A model generated the notes under the pieces. That model saw only the letters and a program-made list of their open reading frames with translations. It made no database searches and was not told where the DNA came from. The position numbers and the translations under genes are program-made. 64,000 nt of DNA, taken from NCBI RefSeq assembly GCF_026898115.1, contig NZ_CP114036.1, positions 434,001 through 498,000 of the forward strand, read 5' to 3'. Below, piece after piece: positions 1 to 9,500 of the stretch (position 1 is the stretch's first letter; each line of letters begins with the position of its first letter). Source of the DNA: Streptomyces sp. S465. Lineage in GTDB: Bacteria; Actinomycetota; Actinomycetes; Streptomycetales; Streptomycetaceae.

Positions 1-1
1 G

Positions 2-304
2 GTCGAGCGCGGCGCCGGGCCGGGCCGGCTCGACGGCGGGGTGCCGGTCAACCTCCCGGCGCTCACCGTCTCGGTCGCCGACATGCTGACCACACTGCGG
101 CGGGTGGCCGGCGACGCCACCGCCGACCTGGTGACGATCGCCCCCGACCCGGACATCGAGGCCATCGTGGGCTCGTGGCCCGCCGACTTCGACAACCCAC
201 GCGCCGCGGCGCTCGGACTGGACCGCGACCCGAGTTTCGAAGCGGTGGTGCGCGACTACCTCGAGGACCACGCCGAGGCGGTCGGGGGCGGTGCCCGCCC
301 TTAG
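2..304 (+). CDS. denD: C-terminal part of NAD-dependent epimerase/dehydrogenase, D-erythronate dehydrogenase-like (partial)
   Basis: An open frame enters from the left edge and stops at TAG 302-304, leaving about 100 C-terminal residues. The pieces LPALTVSVADMLTTLRRVAG and VGSWPADFDNPRAAALGLD resemble the C-terminal substrate domain of extended short-chain dehydrogenases of the D-erythronate dehydrogenase group, where a 'GSWP..fd..rA..LG...D..f' segment closes the protein. The Rossmann half lies outside the window, so cofactor and catalytic residues cannot be checked. The gene symbol rests on family recognition only. Another NAD-dependent epimerase of the same fold is the main alternative. 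Confidence 0.55.
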   Translation, partial: VERGAGPGRLDGGVPVNLPALTVSVADMLTTLRRVAGDATADLVTIAPDPDIEAIVGSWPADFDNPRAAALGLDRDPSFEAVVRDYLEDHAEAVGGGARP

Positions 305-371
305 AGCGTTTCTCAGCCCGCTCTCATCATGTCCTCACCCTCCCATCACGCCCCGCCCTTACCGTCACGCC

Positions 372-1862
372 ATGTTTTTCACCTACCTCCGGCGCGAGTT
401 GCGCCGCCGTAGAAAGGCGGCGCTCGTCGTCGCCTCGGGCTTGGCGCTCGGCATCGCACTCGTCATCGTCGTCACCTCCGTCTCCTCGGGCATGGAACGC
501 GCGCAGGGCAAGGTGCTGGAGTCGCTGTACGGGCTGGGCACCGACATGACCGTCACCAAGGCCCGCGAGGCACCCTCCGGTGACGACCAGAACTCCCGTC
601 CCCGCTTCCAGTTCGACGCGCGCGACAACGACGACGACGAGGAACAGAGCAGCGACCGGGTGATGGTGCAGGGCTTCCAGACCCTGTCCGCGTCGACCGT
701 GACCAAGATCGGGCGGCAGAGCGGGGTCGCCGACGCGGTCGGCGGGCTGAGCCTCCAGGTCATGAAGGTCAGCGGCCAGTTCCAGCGGGGTGAGTTCAAG
801 CAGGACCAGAGCGGCGGCGGCGCCCGGCAGGGCGGCCCCGGCGGCGGGGGCGGCCAGAACGGCCAGCCGCAGGGCGAGGTCCAGGGCGGCGGCGCCCAGT
901 TCGACGTCAACTCCTTCTCCGTCTACGGGATCGACGTCACCCACCTGGACCTCGGCCCGCTGACCTCCTCCAAGATCACCAAGGGCAAGACCTTCACCAG
1001 CGCGCAGACCAACGCCAAGGTCGCGGTCGTCGACAGCGCGTATGCCAAGGAGAAGGAACTGGCGGTGGGTGACGACGTCACCGTCTCCGGCACCAAGTTC
1101 GAGATCATCGGGATCGCGACGGCCGACAGCGGTTCGGCCGCCGCCAACGTCTACCTCCCGCTCAAGCAGGCGCAGACCCTGTCCGACGCCAAGGACAAGG
1201 TCACCACCGTCTACGTCAAGGCGTCGGACTCGCAGCGGATCGACAGCGTCAAGTCGGCCATCCAGAAGAACGTCTCCGGCACCACGGTCACCACCTCCGC
1301 CGACCTGGCCGACACCGTCTCCGGCTCCCTGTCCACCGCCTCCGACCTCGCGTCGAACGTCGGCAAGTGGCTGTCCATCGCGGTGCTGGCGGCCGCCTTC
1401 CTGGTCGCCGGGCTGCTCACCTCCTCCGCCGTCAGCCGCCGGGTGCGGGAGTTCGGCACGCTCAAGGCGCTGGGCTGGAAGAGCGGCCGGGTGACCCGTC
1501 AGGTCGTGGGCGAGGCCCTGGTGAACGGCCTGCTGGGCGGTGCGCTCGGGATCGCGCTCGGACTCGCCGGCGCCTACGCGGTGACCGCGATCAGCCCCGG
1601 CCTCACCGCCCAGCTGGGCTCGTCCGGCGGCGGCCAGGGCATGGGCGGGCCGGGCGGCGGCGGACCCGGCGGGGGCATGGGCGGCGGGATGCGCCAGGCC
1701 GCGGCCAAGACCCTGGACGTGGCGCTCACCGCGCCGGTCAGCGCGGCCACCATCGTCCTCGCGGTGGGTCTGGCCGTGGCGGGCGGACTGGTGGCGGGGG
1801 GCTTCGGCGGCTGGCGCGCCTCCCGGCTGCGCCCGGCCGACGCGCTGCGCCGCGTCGAGTAG
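372..1862 (+). CDS. ABC transporter permease, FtsX/MacB type
   Basis: A 496-residue membrane subunit of a MacB/LolCDE-like ABC system, which normally couples ATP hydrolysis to periplasmic or surface work rather than to a classic solute channel. A hydrophobic helix lies near residues 20-40. A large extracytoplasmic MacB_PCD-like domain follows, then three C-terminal helices containing the FtsX segment VREFGTLKALGWKSGRV (around residue 360). The outer domain and the loop between the last helices carry Gly-rich stretches around 820-890 and 1625-1690. I start at ATG 372 (MFFTYLRREL) because a longer frame back to 291 has no family-like sequence. The ATPase follows after 62 bp, so the two form an operon. 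Confidence 0.88.
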   Translation: MFFTYLRRELRRRRKAALVVASGLALGIALVIVVTSVSSGMERAQGKVLESLYGLGTDMTVTKAREAPSGDDQNSRPRFQFDARDNDDDEEQSSDRVMVQGFQTLSASTVTKIGRQSGVADAVGGLSLQVMKVSGQFQRGEFKQDQSGGGARQGGPGGGGGQNGQPQGEVQGGGAQFDVNSFSVYGIDVTHLDLGPLTSSKITKGKTFTSAQTNAKVAVVDSAYAKEKELAVGDDVTVSGTKFEIIGIATADSGSAAANVYLPLKQAQTLSDAKDKVTTVYVKASDSQRIDSVKSAIQKNVSGTTVTTSADLADTVSGSLSTASDLASNVGKWLSIAVLAAAFLVAGLLTSSAVSRRVREFGTLKALGWKSGRVTRQVVGEALVNGLLGGALGIALGLAGAYAVTAISPGLTAQLGSSGGGQGMGGPGGGGPGGGMGGGMRQAAAKTLDVALTAPVSAATIVLAVGLAVAGGLVAGGFGGWRASRLRPADALRRVE

Positions 1863-1924
1863 CCGCGGTCCGCACCTCTCGCCAACGTCCCTCCTCCGCC
1901 CGACACGAAGTCAAGGAGTCACCC

Positions 1925-2605
1925 ATGTACCAGCTCAGCGGCGTCATCAAGCGCTACCGGCGCGGCAAGGACACCGTCGACGCCCTCGCCGGCGTCGATC
2001 TGACCATCGAGGACGGCGGCCGTCTGGTGATCCAGGGCCCCACCGGCGGCGGCAAGTCCACCCTGCTCCAGATGCTCGGCGGCCTGGACCGCCCCACCTC
2101 GGGCACGGTCGAGTTCGACGGCGTCGACCTGGCCTCGCTGAGCGAGGCCAAACTCACCAAGGTCAGATCCGAGAACATCGGTTTCGTCTTCCAGAGCTTC
2201 AACCTGATCCCCACGCTCACCGCGCAGGAGAACGTGGAGACCGCCCTCGTCCCGCTCGGCGTCAAGGCCGCCGCGCGGCGCGAACGGGCCGCCGAGGCGC
2301 TGACGTCGGTGGGGCTCGGCGAACGGCTGGGGCATCTGCCGGGCGAGATGTCCGGGGGCCAGCAGCAGCGCGTGGCGATCGCCCGCGCGCTGGTCAAGCG
2401 CCCCAAGGTGCTGCTCGCCGATGAGCCGACCGGCAACCTGGACGAGTCGATGCGCGACGAGATCATGACGCTGCTGGAGGGGCTGTGGGAGGAGCACGGC
2501 CTGACCTTCGTCATGGTCACCCACGACAGCTCCATCGCCCGCCGGGCTCCGCGCCTGGCCACGATCGAGAAGGGCACGGTGCGGGTCACCGAGCGGGCGG
2601 CCTGA
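1925..2605 (+). CDS. ABC transporter ATP-binding protein, MacB/LolD type
   Basis: A 226-residue nucleotide-binding subunit paired with the permease just upstream. The Walker A motif GPTGGGKST (about residue 37), Q-loop FVFQSFNLIPTLTAQENV, ABC signature [15 protein letters not shown], Walker B VLLADEPTGNLD and the switch histidine in MVTHD are all intact. The order and the NLIPTLTA segment are typical of the MacB/LolD subfamily. AAGGAG at 1911-1916 precedes ATG 1925. The substrate cannot be read from sequence; the neighbouring glycosidases run the other way and need not be linked. Confidence 0.92.
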   Translation: MYQLSGVIKRYRRGKDTVDALAGVDLTIEDGGRLVIQGPTGGGKSTLLQMLGGLDRPTSGTVEFDGVDLASLSEAKLTKVRSENIGFVFQSFNLIPTLTAQENVETALVPLGVKAAARRERAAEALTSVGLGERLGHLPGEMSGGQQQRVAIARALVKRPKVLLADEPTGNLDESMRDEIMTLLEGLWEEHGLTFVMVTHDSSIARRAPRLATIEKGTVRVTERAA

Positions 2606-2627
2606 GCCGCCCGCCCGGCCCGGCACA

Positions 2628-2666
2628 CCGGCCGGCGCCCCGCCCTCCCGGCGGAGCGCCGGCCGG
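2628..2666. terminator. Hairpin between convergent genes
   Basis: A perfect 11-bp inverted repeat (CCGGCCGGCGC at 2628-2638, GCGCCGGCCGG at 2656-2666) with a 17-nt loop lies between the ABC ATPase stop and the converging glycosidase fragment. It has no T-tract, as is usual for high-GC actinobacterial terminators, and could serve both directions. Confidence 0.55.
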
Positions 2667-2693
2667 GCAAGTCCGGTCCCGGGCCGTGACCGG

Positions 2694-3188
2694 TCAGCCG
2701 CCGGACACCACCGCCCGTCCGTAGGGCACCAGGCGGACCGGCCCGATCAGGCCGTACCGCTGCCGCTGCGCGGCGCCGAACTCCGCGGGGCGGACGGTCC
2801 GCAGCTGGTTCAGCAGCGTGGTGGCCACCTCGACCTCTATGGTGTTCTCACCGCGCCGCAGCAGATCCCCGACGTCCACCACGCCCGTCACCTGATCGAC
2901 GGGGCCCACGGCGGTGCCGTTGACGGTGACCCGGCAGGTGTCGAAGACCTCCCCCAGCTCCAGCCGGGCGCCGCTGCCGGCTCCCGTCCAGCCGCGCCCC
3001 AACCGCACGGTGGCGCGGTAGCGGCCGACGCCGGAGACATCCTCCAGGCCGGGGATGTCCGGCCACGCCGCGAGGGCGTCGAGGCTCAGCCGGTGGTCCA
3101 CCGTGACATGGCGGTCGGGTGCGCGGCCCGGCCGCCAGTCCGCCACCCGCAGCGACCAGCGGTCCAGGGTGAGCGGCGCGGTCGTCGG
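2694..3188 (-). pseudogene. Orphan C-terminal beta-sandwich (sugar-binding-like) domain of a glycosyl hydrolase
   Basis: About 164 codons stay open in the same frame as the GH78 gene upstream, directly after its TGA (3189-3191). They read as a complete domain: LTLDRWSLRVADWRPG, then IPGLEDVSGVGRYRATVRL, LELGEVFDTCRVTVNG, LLRRGENTIEVEVATTLLN and YGLIGPVRLVPYGRAVV. This is the jelly-roll segment that ends GH106-like and related rhamnosidases, and it resembles the end of the GH106 gene at 6553. No catalytic part precedes it. There is no convincing ribosome binding site, although GTG 3146 could start 150 residues. I read it as the remnant of a deleted neighbour; TGA readthrough making a longer GH78 is possible but unsupported. 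Confidence 0.6.
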
Positions 3189-6100
3189 TCATGCGTCGCT
3201 CCCGGTCCGCGGCTGGTAGTGGGAGGTGAAGGTCCAGGTCCCGGATCCGACCGCGTACACCCGCGCGCCGTCCTCGGTGCGCAGCGGGCGGGCCCCGTCC
3301 GGCGCCCGCACCGCGCCGGAGGTGACGGGCACCCGCACCTCGGCGGTGGTCCCGGCGGGCACCGTCACGGTCAGCCGGTACGCGGAGCCGTCGCGCCGCC
3401 AGGTGCTGCGGGCGGGGCCGTACGGCGTGGTGTACGAGGCGGCCGCCGAGGTCAGGTCGCCGACGACGGCGGGGGCGAAGAGCAGTTCGCGGTAGCCGAT
3501 CGAGTCGTCGGTCTGCCGGATCCCGGCGAGGGAGCCGGTGAACCAGGAGTCGATGGCGCCGAGCATGAAGTGGTTCTGGGACTGGCCGGAGCCGCCGTCC
3601 CAGCTCTCGCCGAGCGTGGTGTTGCCGTGCTCGACCTGGTAGCCGTAGCTGGGGCTGTCGGTGCGGGTGGCGATCTGGTAGATCACGTCGTCGCGTCCGG
3701 CCGCGGACAGCACCCGGAAGGCGGCGGGCAGGGAGATCTCGCCGAGCAGGAGGTGGTGACCCGCCTGTTCGACACCGCGTACGAAGTGGTCGAGCAGCCG
3801 CTGCCGCTGGCCGTCGGGTACGGCTCCCATGTCCAGCGCGAGCGCCTCGGCCCCGTGTCCGCCGCCCCCGAAGGTGCCGGTCGTGGCGTCGTAGTAGGTG
3901 GCGGACAGGGCGGCTACGGAGGCGTCGGCGCGCTCCCGGTACGCGGCGGCGTCCGCGCGCTCGCCGAGCACGCCCGCGATCCGGCTGAGGGCGTCGGTGA
4001 CCCGCCAGTAGCCGTAGGTGCCCGCGACGGCACGCGGGAAGGTGCGGTCGGGGGTGAACCAGTCGCCCAGGCCGTAGTCGAGGATGCCGTCGGTGACCTG
4101 CCGCTGGAGGAAGGCCGCGTACTCCTTCATCTTCGGGTAGTAGGCGCGCAGCGTCTCGGTGTCGCCGTAGGTGGTGTAGAGCTGCCAGGGGACGAGGACG
4201 AACGCGCCGCCCCAGTTGGCGTCGTTGCGGTAGGCGCCCGGCAGCTGGGTGTACTCCGGCACGGTGCTGGGGATCAGGCCGTCCGTGGTCTGTGCGTCGG
4301 CCATGTCCCGTACGATCTTGCGCAGCTGGGACCGCATGTCGTAGTTGGCGGCCAGGGCGGGGAAGACCAGCTGGTCCTGTTCCAGCCAGCCGAGTTTCTC
4401 CCGGCTGGGGCAGTCGGTGAGCACGCTCATCATGTTGCTCTCGATGGCGCCCCGGATGAGCCCGTGGATGCCGTCCAGGAGCTCGTTGGAACTGGTGAAC
4501 TCCCCGGCCGGGGCGTTGTCGGTGCGCAGGCCCAGGCCGCGCACCGACACCTCGGCGCCGGCCGGCAGCCCCTTCAGCTCCAGATAGCGGAAGCCGTGGT
4601 AGCTGAACCGCGGATGCCAGGTCCGGGCGGAGCCGCCGCCGGTGGTGTAGCTGTCCCACAGCGGCGCGCCGACGTTGCTGATGGACTGGTTGGCGTGGCC
4701 GTCCTTGAGGCTTTCCGCGGGGTAGACACGCACGGTGGTGCCCTGGGGCGCGCGCACGGTGATCTCGGGCCAGCCGGCGATGTTGCGCCCGAGGTCGAAC
4801 ACCCGGCTGCCCTGCGGGGAGTTCGCGACCTCGGTGCCCTTCAGGGTCTCGGTCACCCGGATGGGCTCGGTCTCGCGGGCGCTGATCCGCGCCGGGGCCG
4901 CTGCGGTGCCGGGCGCGGCGACGGCGGTGGCGGCCCGCCAGCCGGCGCGGTCCCCGCCGGGCCGGTCCCAGCCCGGGATCTCCCGGCGGGCGTCGTAGTC
5001 CTCTCCCCCGTACCAGTTGGACGAGGTGGTGGGGCCCAGCGTGGTGCGCCAGTCGGGGCCGCTGACGATGCGCCGGACGGTGCCGTCGGCGAGGGTGATC
5101 TCCAGCTGGGCGAGCAGCTTGGGATCGCTGAGGTTGCCGTAGAGCTTGCGGTACCGGTCGGCGGTGCTCACCACGTTGGCCATGCCACCTCCCAGTTCCA
5201 CGCCGAGGGTGTTGGCGCCGCGCCGCAGCCGCTTCGTCACGTCGTAGGTGGCGTACTGCACGCGGTCGGCGAAGTCGGTGTTGGCGGGCTCCAGTACGGC
5301 GTCGCCCACCGGGTGGCCGTTGATCCGGGCGTCGTAGACCCCGAGGCCGGTGAGGTAGAGGCGGGCGGAGCGGATGCCCCGCGGAAGGCTGAAGTCCTTG
5401 GCGAACAGGGGGAGTCCGGCCGGGAGGTACGGCTGCGGCGGGGTCTGTCCGGTGGTACGGGCGGCCTCGGTGAACGGGCCGGTGGCCTCGCCCGAGGTGG
5501 CGACGGTGTAGTCGACGGGGAAGCCCGGCACCCGGCCGTCGTCGGTCAGGACGTCGGCGCGCGGGTAGAGCAGCACCCGGTCGAAGTGGGCGGTCCGCTT
5601 CAGGTCCAGGGTGAGGGTGATCGGCGTGGCGGAGACATCGGCGTCCGGATGCGGTTCGCTCGCGTACCCGGCGGCGGTCTGCGCACCGCTGTTGGTGAGC
5701 CCGTCCACGGCGAGGGCCGGCTCCCAGACCTTGCGGACGGTGTCGCTCTCGGAGGCGGTGACCGTCGCCCCCTTGGCGAGGTCGGGGCCGTCGGGGTCGG
5801 CGGAGTCGCGCACCTCGATCTCGGCCAGTTGCAGCCGGCGGGTCAGGGCCGGGAAGTCGTCCTCGGCGAGCGGCAGTCCGAGCCGGGTGACGTCCAGCCG
5901 CACATAGCGGGCGGTGGTGGGCGGCAGCTCGACGGCCACGGGGGTGACCGTGCGGCCGCTCAGCTTCCAGTCGGGATGGCCGATCCACTGGGCGGACCAG
6001 TCCTTCGGCGAGGTCAGCCCGGTCTCGAAGACGGACGGCGCGCTCCAGCCGGAGGCCCGGCCCGCGCCGCCGCCGGCCCACACCTTGACCCGCCAGTACA

Positions 6101-6479
6101 CGCGGGTGCGCGGACCGAGCCGGTCGCCCGCGTAGGTGGTGCGCGGCGCGGCGGAGCCGACCTTGCCCGAGTCCCACAGGTCGGGGCGGCCCGCGTCCAG
6201 CCGGGCCGCGCTGGTGGCGGCCTGGACCCGGTAGGCGCGCTGTACGGTGTCCCGGCCGGGGACGGACGGCCGCCAGCTGAGCTCGGGCGTGGTGTCGTCG
6301 ATGCCGAGGGCCTGTTCGAGGGCCTGGGTGCGCAGCGCGGTGGGGCGGCCGGTGGTGCTCGCCTCGGCGGGGGCCGCCGAGGGCACCGTGGTGGCCAGGG
6401 CGGCGAGGGCCGCGAGAGCGGTGGTGGCGCACCGGGCGAGACGTCGGCGGCGCGCGGGTGGCCGCGGGGGTCGGTCCAT
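3189..6479 (-). CDS. Secreted alpha-L-rhamnosidase, GH78
   Basis: A 1096-residue exo-enzyme expected to release terminal alpha-L-rhamnose from plant glycans or glycosides. A Sec-type leader (RRRRLARCATTALAALAALA) ends near residue 40. It is followed by a fibronectin-like domain (PELSWRPSVPGRDTVQRAY), N-terminal beta-sandwich domains, an inserted discoidin-like module around residues 150-300 and an (alpha/alpha)6 barrel. The barrel carries the GH78 landmark TDCPSREKLGWLEQDQL, with acidic residues suited to catalysis, and YGLGDWFTPDRTF. The C-terminal sheet ends GSGTWTFTSH. GGAGAG precedes ATG 6479. It belongs to a leftward run with the GH106 and DUF1680 enzymes. Confidence 0.9.
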   Translation of the reverse strand: MDRPPRPPARRRRLARCATTALAALAALATTVPSAAPAEASTTGRPTALRTQALEQALGIDDTTPELSWRPSVPGRDTVQRAYRVQAATSAARLDAGRPDLWDSGKVGSAAPRTTYAGDRLGPRTRVYWRVKVWAGGGAGRASGWSAPSVFETGLTSPKDWSAQWIGHPDWKLSGRTVTPVAVELPPTTARYVRLDVTRLGLPLAEDDFPALTRRLQLAEIEVRDSADPDGPDLAKGATVTASESDTVRKVWEPALAVDGLTNSGAQTAAGYASEPHPDADVSATPITLTLDLKRTAHFDRVLLYPRADVLTDDGRVPGFPVDYTVATSGEATGPFTEAARTTGQTPPQPYLPAGLPLFAKDFSLPRGIRSARLYLTGLGVYDARINGHPVGDAVLEPANTDFADRVQYATYDVTKRLRRGANTLGVELGGGMANVVSTADRYRKLYGNLSDPKLLAQLEITLADGTVRRIVSGPDWRTTLGPTTSSNWYGGEDYDARREIPGWDRPGGDRAGWRAATAVAAPGTAAAPARISARETEPIRVTETLKGTEVANSPQGSRVFDLGRNIAGWPEITVRAPQGTTVRVYPAESLKDGHANQSISNVGAPLWDSYTTGGGSARTWHPRFSYHGFRYLELKGLPAGAEVSVRGLGLRTDNAPAGEFTSSNELLDGIHGLIRGAIESNMMSVLTDCPSREKLGWLEQDQLVFPALAANYDMRSQLRKIVRDMADAQTTDGLIPSTVPEYTQLPGAYRNDANWGGAFVLVPWQLYTTYGDTETLRAYYPKMKEYAAFLQRQVTDGILDYGLGDWFTPDRTFPRAVAGTYGYWRVTDALSRIAGVLGERADAAAYRERADASVAALSATYYDATTGTFGGGGHGAEALALDMGAVPDGQRQRLLDHFVRGVEQAGHHLLLGEISLPAAFRVLSAAGRDDVIYQIATRTDSPSYGYQVEHGNTTLGESWDGGSGQSQNHFMLGAIDSWFTGSLAGIRQTDDSIGYRELLFAPAVVGDLTSAAASYTTPYGPARSTWRRDGSAYRLTVTVPAGTTAEVRVPVTSGAVRAPDGARPLRTEDGARVYAVGSGTWTFTSHYQPRTGSDA

Positions 6480-6552
6480 GGGGGCTCTCCGTGGGTGTGA
6501 TGCGGCCGGAAGGGCCGGGAACGTCAGACGGGCGACAGGCGGTGGACGCGGG

Positions 6553-9500
6553 TCAGGTACGGGTCAGACGCACCGTCACCGGGCGCAGCGGACGCAAGTC
6601 CACCGGCCCCAGCAGCCCGGACGGCAGTGGCTTGCCACGCTCGTTGGCGAGGGTGTTGGCGACGCGGACGGCGATGGTGTTGACGCCGGGGCGCAGCGCG
6701 TCGGTGACGTCCACGGCGTACGGGGCCCACAGCGCGGGCTCCAGCGCGGTGCCGCCCACCGTCACCCCGGCGACCTCGCGCACCTCTCCGAGGTCGAGGT
6801 GGAGACGGCGGCCGTCGAGGTCCGCCGGGGTGAGGGTGATGTCCTTGGCGTAGGTGGCGCTGCCGGAGAAACCCGGGTCCAGGTCGGCCCAGCTGCCCAG
6901 TGGCCGCACGACGGGTTCGGCGCCGTCCCGCTCCAGGGTCAGGGTCCAGTCGCCGTCCAGCGGTATCGCCCGCAGGGGGTCGGTGACCCGCACCTCGCCG
7001 CGGTAGCCGTGGTGTCCGTCGGTGCCGGTGAACGCGTACCGGCCGGGGGCGTGGGCCAGCGCCGCCACCCGCAGCCGGCCGTCCTCGGCCCTCACGGCGG
7101 TGACCGGGAGGTCCGCCCGGGTCAGATGGGCGCCCGCGCGGGCGCCCGCGCGGAACACCACGGCCAGCGTCTCGTACGGGCGCAGGCGCAGCGGCAGCCG
7201 GGTGGCCTCGGCGCCCGGTGCGCCGCTGTCCGCCGCGCTGTACACGGGGGCGGCGGTGACCGTGCCGGTGGTCGGCTCGCGCAGTTCGGGCACCCCGCCG
7301 GCCGGGAAGACGGCCTCGGTGGTCACGGTCTCGGCGCTCTCGTTGTTGAGCAGGAAGGCCGTGTCCCGGCCGGAGGTGGTGCGCAGGGCGAGTACCGAGG
7401 CGGCGGGGGGATCGAGCACGACGGCGGCGACGCCCGCGCTGCGGGCCGCCTCGCCCAGGCCGGCGGCGTCCGCGACCCGTTCGGCCCGGCCCCGGCCGAT
7501 CCGGCGGCTGCCCGGGGCCCGGTCGGGGAACAGGGCCCGCAGGGCGCGGCGCAGCGCGGTGTCGTCGCCGTTCGCCTCCTGTCCGGGCAGGTCGCCGACG
7601 GCCAGGACGGTGCCGCCGCCGCGGGCGAAGTCGGCGAGGGCACGGGCGGTGGCGGCGTCCAGGACGGGGGTGCTCGGCAGGACGGCCACCTCGTAGCGGG
7701 CGTGGCCGACGGACAGGGTGCCGCCGTCGGTCCGGGCGTGGTCCCGCAGGGCCCGGTCGCCGGACAGGGCGCCCTCGTGGACGAGGTCGAAGTCGGTCTG
7801 GGCGCTCTCCAGCGCACGGGCGGCCGCCGCGAACGCGGTGTCCAGCGCGGTGCCCCGGTCGGTGCCCCGCCACTGCTCGGCGGCGCGCTGCGGCTGGATC
7901 AGGGCGGTGCGGGCGCCGGAGGTGCCGCGGGCGCACTCCATCACCCGCCCGGTCCAGTCGGCCAGCGGACGCATCGCCCACCACCAGGGGGCGCGCGGGC
8001 CGAAGGGCGGCGGGAAGAAGACCCGTGTCTCGTCGGTCCACAGCGCGTGCAGCACGGTCAGGTTGACGCCCCGGGCGGCGGCCGCGCCCAGCAGCGCGTG
8101 CGCGAAGGCGGGCGCGACCTGCCATCCCATGTTCCCGAACGCCTCCATCAGCACCCGCTCGCGGCCCGCCTGGTGGGCGGCGCTCGCCGGGTTGCGCGGG
8201 ATCATGGTGGGCTCGCCCGCCACGTACTCGCCGGTGATCATGTCCCCGCCGGGTATCTGCGCCCACTGGTTGATCTTGTGCAGATCGCCGGTGGAGGCGA
8301 TGCGCTTGGCGGGGGCGGTCTCGTCGTAGAGCGGATTGGTGATCAGGGCGACGCGCCGCTCGGCGTACCAGCGGGCCTGTTTGCGGAAGGAGAGCGCGAA
8401 CCGGTCGGAGACCGCCTGCCAGAACCGCCCGCGCAGCACCCGGCCCGTCTGGCCGAGGCCGTCGTCGAAGAGCGCGGCGTAGGCCCGGCCGGGCTCGGCG
8501 CCGACCGCCCGCAGGGCCGCCTCCAGCGTGGGTGACCAGGGCGCCCGCTTGAAGTGCGGCTCCGCGGAGGCGAAGAACGGCTCGTCGTCCCAGAAGCCGG
8601 GTACGACGGTGCCGAAGTGGCGGCCGAATCTGCGGTGGTACTCGCCCGGCACCATGTCCAGCATCAGCTCGATGGGTTCCTCGTCGAGCAGGTCCACGTA
8701 GGCGCGGCTGTAGCCCTGGCTGTCGTCGGCCAGGACGGTCCCGCCGAACACGTCGATCTGCCACCGCCCCGAGGGCACCTCCCAGCGGTGGGTGGTCCGC
8801 AGCCGGTCGGTGAGCTCGACGAGCCGTGCGGCGTCGTCGGCCCCGGCCGGGCGGGCGGCGGCCGCCACCGGTGTGGCGGCCGTGGGGGTTAGGCGGGTGG
8901 CGAACTCGCCGGGCGCGGCCGGGTCGGTGAAGTCCTCGCGGTAGAGGACCGTGCCGTCGGCCGCGGTGATGGTGAGGTCCTCCCACAGGGCGCGCTGGGT
9001 GCCGGTGGCGTACACGCCGACGCTGCCCGCGGGGTGGGCGTCATCGGTGACCGTGCCCTTGTCCTTGTCGTCCAGGCCGACGGTGAGCGTGGCGCCGCTG
9101 ACGGTCACCCGCAGGGTGTGGAACGTGGTCCGGTTGAACCCGTCGGTGCGGGTGCTGCGGGCGAGTTCGGACCGCTCGCCGCCGTCCAGCCGGGAGACGG
9201 TGACCACCCCGGTCTGGTCGAATGCGACCAGATAGCCGTCGTCGCCGGTGGCGGAGGCGCGCAGCAGCAGACCGGCGGCGGCCGTCTCGGCCTTGACGCT
9301 GCCGGTGACCGTGCAGTCGCCCCAGCGGGCCCCGCCCCGGAGCACGGCCGCGCCGTCGAGCACCGCGGCGTCGGCCACCAGCCGGCCGCTCTCGACACCG
9401 ACGCCCGTCGTCTCCCACAGGTCGGCGGTGGCCGGTCCCTCCACCACGGTGGTGGACCGCCACAGCGCCTTGAGCCGCAGCTCGGGGCGGGCGGGGTAGT

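Noticed and set aside
3189..3191. TGA as selenocysteine or programmed readthrough codon
   Set aside because: GH78 ends normally before it, no SECIS-like hairpin is apparent, and the following domain is better explained as a remnant.
3093..6500. Very long plus-strand open frame (1135 codons) opposite the GH78 gene
   Set aside because: It is the antisense shadow of a high-GC gene; composition is Gly/Val/Arg-rich without domain motifs, while the minus strand encodes a full GH78 enzyme.
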